Below, in pieces: positions 7,289-8,503 of a DNA stretch of 8,503 nt; positions within the stretch are counted from its first letter, which is position 1, and every line of letters starts with the position of its first letter. This DNA is from Candidatus Helarchaeota archaeon (GTDB taxonomy: Archaea > Asgardarchaeota > Lokiarchaeia > Helarchaeales > HEL-GB-A). Location: NCBI GenBank assembly GCA_016840125.1, contig JAEOSY010000069.1, forward strand, positions 1 through 8,503, written 5' to 3'. The translations under genes and the position numbers were made by a program. The notes beneath the pieces were generated by a model. That model was not told the origin of the DNA. It made no database searches and saw only the letters and a program-made list of their open reading frames with translations.

Positions 7289-8030
7289 AAAACTTGGGAT
7301 CTTCCCCTATTATTTGTTTATATAAATTAATATAAATCTGCTTAACCTCATCCAAGGATCCACCTTTGCGATAGACATCTTTATCAAGAATCTTACCTGC
7401 TTCATCTTTTACCCACAGACGACAACTGTCGCCATTAATTTCATCACTTACTAAAAATTTACCTCCCGCATCACGGCCCACTTCGATTTTAAAATCAACC
7501 AAAGTAATACCCTTTGAAGCAAAGAACTCACCCATTGTTTTATTCAAATTAAGGGTGATTTCCCGGATTCTATCACATTCATCTCGTGTTGCTAACTTAA
7601 GAAATGCGAGATGCATATCATTTACCATCGGATCGTGCTTAGCATCATCCTTTAAGAAAAATTCAACAAATGGTGGATCTAATTTTTGACCAGCTTCTAC
7701 AGGAAACCTGTGTAATAGATGACCCGCAGCGATATTGCGACAGACAATTTCGACAGGTACCATCGTAACCGTCCGTACGACCATATAATTGGGTGCAACA
7801 TATTTTACAAAATGAGTTGGGACACCCGCGTTCTCCAATAGTTCAAATAATTTAGAGGAGATTGCGCAATTTAAATATCCTTTACCAGAGATAACATCAT
7901 GTTTTAACCCATCTCCGGCAGTGATATCATCTTTAAATTCTAGTATGACTTGATTTGGATCCTCCGATTTATAAACAATCTTTGTCTTACCTTCTGCAAG
8001 TTTTTTCCCCAATTTCAATTTCTCTGTCAT
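7287..8030 (-). CDS. purC: SAICAR synthetase PurC
   Basis: PurC joins CAIR and aspartate with ATP to give SAICAR. The 247-residue length is typical of the stand-alone enzyme. Family marks are LAEGKTKIVY (11-20) in the ATP-grasp-like nucleotide site, FKDDITAGDG (32-41), VPVEIVCRNIAAGHLLHRF (91-109), ITLVDFKIEVG (175-185) and DEINGDSCRLW (196-206), the last two corresponding to the SAICAR synthetase signatures. It is the first gene of the operon. Upstream of the ATG there is no good Shine-Dalgarno site, only GAGAG about 11-12 nt away, unlike the internal genes. That would suit a short-leader transcript, as is common for first genes in many archaea, but it is not diagnostic. Confidence 0.97.
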   Translation of the reverse strand: MTEKLKLGKKLAEGKTKIVYKSEDPNQVILEFKDDITAGDGLKHDVISGKGYLNCAISSKLFELLENAGVPTHFVKYVAPNYMVVRTVTMVPVEIVCRNIAAGHLLHRFPVEAGQKLDPPFVEFFLKDDAKHDPMVNDMHLAFLKLATRDECDRIREITLNLNKTMGEFFASKGITLVDFKIEVGRDAGGKFLVSDEINGDSCRLWVKDEAGKILDKDVYRKGGSLDEVKQIYINLYKQIIGEDPKF

Positions 8031-8042
8031 TTTTCAATACAC

Positions 8043-8096
8043 TCTCAAAATGTTATGTATGTAGTGATATAGTCTTTTTGCATCTTTTTATGTCAG
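8043..8096 (-). promoter_or_regulatory. candidate promoter of the pur operon
   Basis: On the minus strand, AAAAAGACTATATC lies about 40 nt before the purC ATG (TATA-like core 8066-8072). Read as an archaeal BRE/TATA pair it would place the transcription start near 8043, leaving a leader of roughly a dozen bases. Read as a bacterial promoter, CTGACA (8091-8096) and GACTAT (8069-8074) are 16 nt apart, or CTGACA and TATATC are 19 nt apart. Both readings are imperfect. I recognise no PurR-type operator or purine riboswitch. Confidence 0.35.
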
Positions 8097-8221
8097 GACT
8101 TTTCCGTTTGATCTTCCAATTTTTATCTTTTATGTCGCTTTTTTCTCTAATAACACTCGTTTAATTTCTTCGTTCGCGCATTTAATGTATTCATATTGCT
8201 ATAGGATACGTGGAGAAGGAT

Positions 8222-8296
8222 ATGCATATAAATTTTTTCAACAAATTTGTTAAAATATGCTTTATAAAAGGGAGAAATAGACATAAGGGTGTCTAA
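8222..8296 (+). CDS. possible 24-residue peptide, unknown
   Basis: ATG at 8222 is preceded by GGAGAAGG with 6 nt between GGAG and ATG, the best Shine-Dalgarno spacing in the non-coding region. The frame runs 24 codons to TAA (8294-8296). The peptide starts MHINFFNKFVKICF, amphipathic to hydrophobic, and ends in a basic stretch. I do not recognise it. The stop lies in the right arm of a hairpin (8278-8295). In AT-rich DNA such a short frame is easily fortuitous; a leader peptide or short membrane-active peptide is conceivable. Confidence 0.2.
   Translation: MHINFFNKFVKICFIKGRNRHKGV
8278..8295. repeat. perfect 6-bp inverted repeat (hairpin or operator)
   Basis: TAGACA (8278-8283) and TGTCTA (8290-8295) are exact reverse complements around the six-base loop TAAGGG. 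It could be a dyad operator or a weak hairpin; no T tract follows, so it is not a convincing intrinsic terminator. Confidence 0.4.
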
Positions 8297-8367
8297 TATT
8301 ATACCATTAATTAATCAAAATTTTAATTTCTTTAATTTTACTTAAAGAATTTGAATATATTTAGTAT

Positions 8368-8388
8368 TAAACCTACTAGGAAGGTTTA
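8368..8388 (+). repeat. 7-bp inverted repeat followed by a T7 tract
   Basis: TAAACCT (8368-8374) pairs with AGGTTTA (8382-8388) around a 7-base loop. A run of seven T follows at 8401-8407, 12 nt after the stem. GGAA (8379-8382) and TTCC (8391-8394) offer a short competing stem. The distance to the T tract is long for a standard terminator, and no gene upstream on this strand clearly needs one except the tiny ORF at 8222. Confidence 0.35.
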
Positions 8389-8503
8389 CTTTCCGGTACA
8401 TTTTTTTGAGGAAAAACAAACAAAATACTAATCATTCCTTAATAAAATTTGATGAAAATGTTTTCACTTGAAGAGTAGAAAGAAACGATGTGAGTAGATT
8501 TTG

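Larger units (their letters stand above)
8031..8503. other. AT-rich intergenic region upstream of purC
   Basis: This 473-bp stretch has no long open frame on either strand and no tRNA-like or rRNA-like sequence that I can see. It holds the candidate pur promoter, a possible tiny ORF, two short hairpins and a T7 tract (8401-8407). TTTATAAAAG (8261-8270) on the plus strand resembles an archaeal TATA box and could drive a rightward gene beyond the window, which would make the region a divergent promoter, but the AT-richness makes chance matches likely. Confidence 0.6.

Noticed and set aside
6935..7330. 131-codon plus-strand frame opposite purQ, purS and purC
   Set aside because: It lies antisense to three clear genes, shows no recognisable domain, and its residues follow from the codon pattern of the true genes.
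8031..8503. tRNA gene or purine riboswitch upstream of purC
   Set aside because: I find no T-loop-like GGTTCGAATC pattern, CCA end or cloverleaf arms, and no recognisable purine or PRPP/guanine aptamer core; the visible hairpins are short and isolated.

Overview
The window looks like a moderately AT-rich prokaryotic chromosome. It holds the trailer end of a CRISPR array, a G+C-rich fragment of a surface-protein gene, a family 2 glycoside hydrolase on the plus strand, and a five-gene de novo purine operon on the minus strand. The lineage is not settled. A C-terminally anchored exoprotein fragment, a weak Shine-Dalgarno site at the first purine gene with a TATA-like element upstream, and oligo-T tracts after genes lean towards an archaeon. 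The type I-E-like repeats and the purC-S-Q-L-F order, also familiar from Bacillota, fit a bacterium equally well. A predicted 4Fe-4S PurF suggests an anaerobe or low-oxygen lifestyle.

Left part (1-744): seven identical 29-bp repeats with 31-32-bp spacers run off the left edge. An eighth repeat is cut after 9 bp, at position 436, and joins directly to a coding fragment of about 63% G+C (hand count over 437-596). That fragment encodes the end of a secreted, membrane-anchored protein with a PPC-like beta-sandwich end. No cas genes are present. By analogy with type I-E repeats the leader, and possibly the cas genes, should lie to the left.

Middle (745-2598): a 617-residue GH2 enzyme carries both catalytic glutamates and the NxK signature that marks beta-glucuronidases. 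It also has an unusual hydrophobic and basic C-terminal tail. It converges on the purine operon with only 15 bp between stop codons, and a hairpin plus oligo-T tract that could end the purine transcript overlaps its 3' end.

Right part (2614-8030, minus strand): purC, purS, purQ, purL and purF are tightly packed (gaps of 8, 17, 1 and 0 nt) and almost certainly co-transcribed. They supply step 1 (PurF), the FGAM synthase step (PurS, PurQ and PurL as one complex) and the SAICAR synthetase step (PurC) of IMP synthesis. The remaining purine genes must lie elsewhere. The final 473 bp (8031-8503) are AT-rich and non-coding apart from a possible 24-codon ORF, with a candidate purC promoter and two short hairpins.

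I do not see a clearly new multi-gene system here. The best leads are the CRISPR/gene-fragment junction and the tailed glucuronidase-like enzyme.
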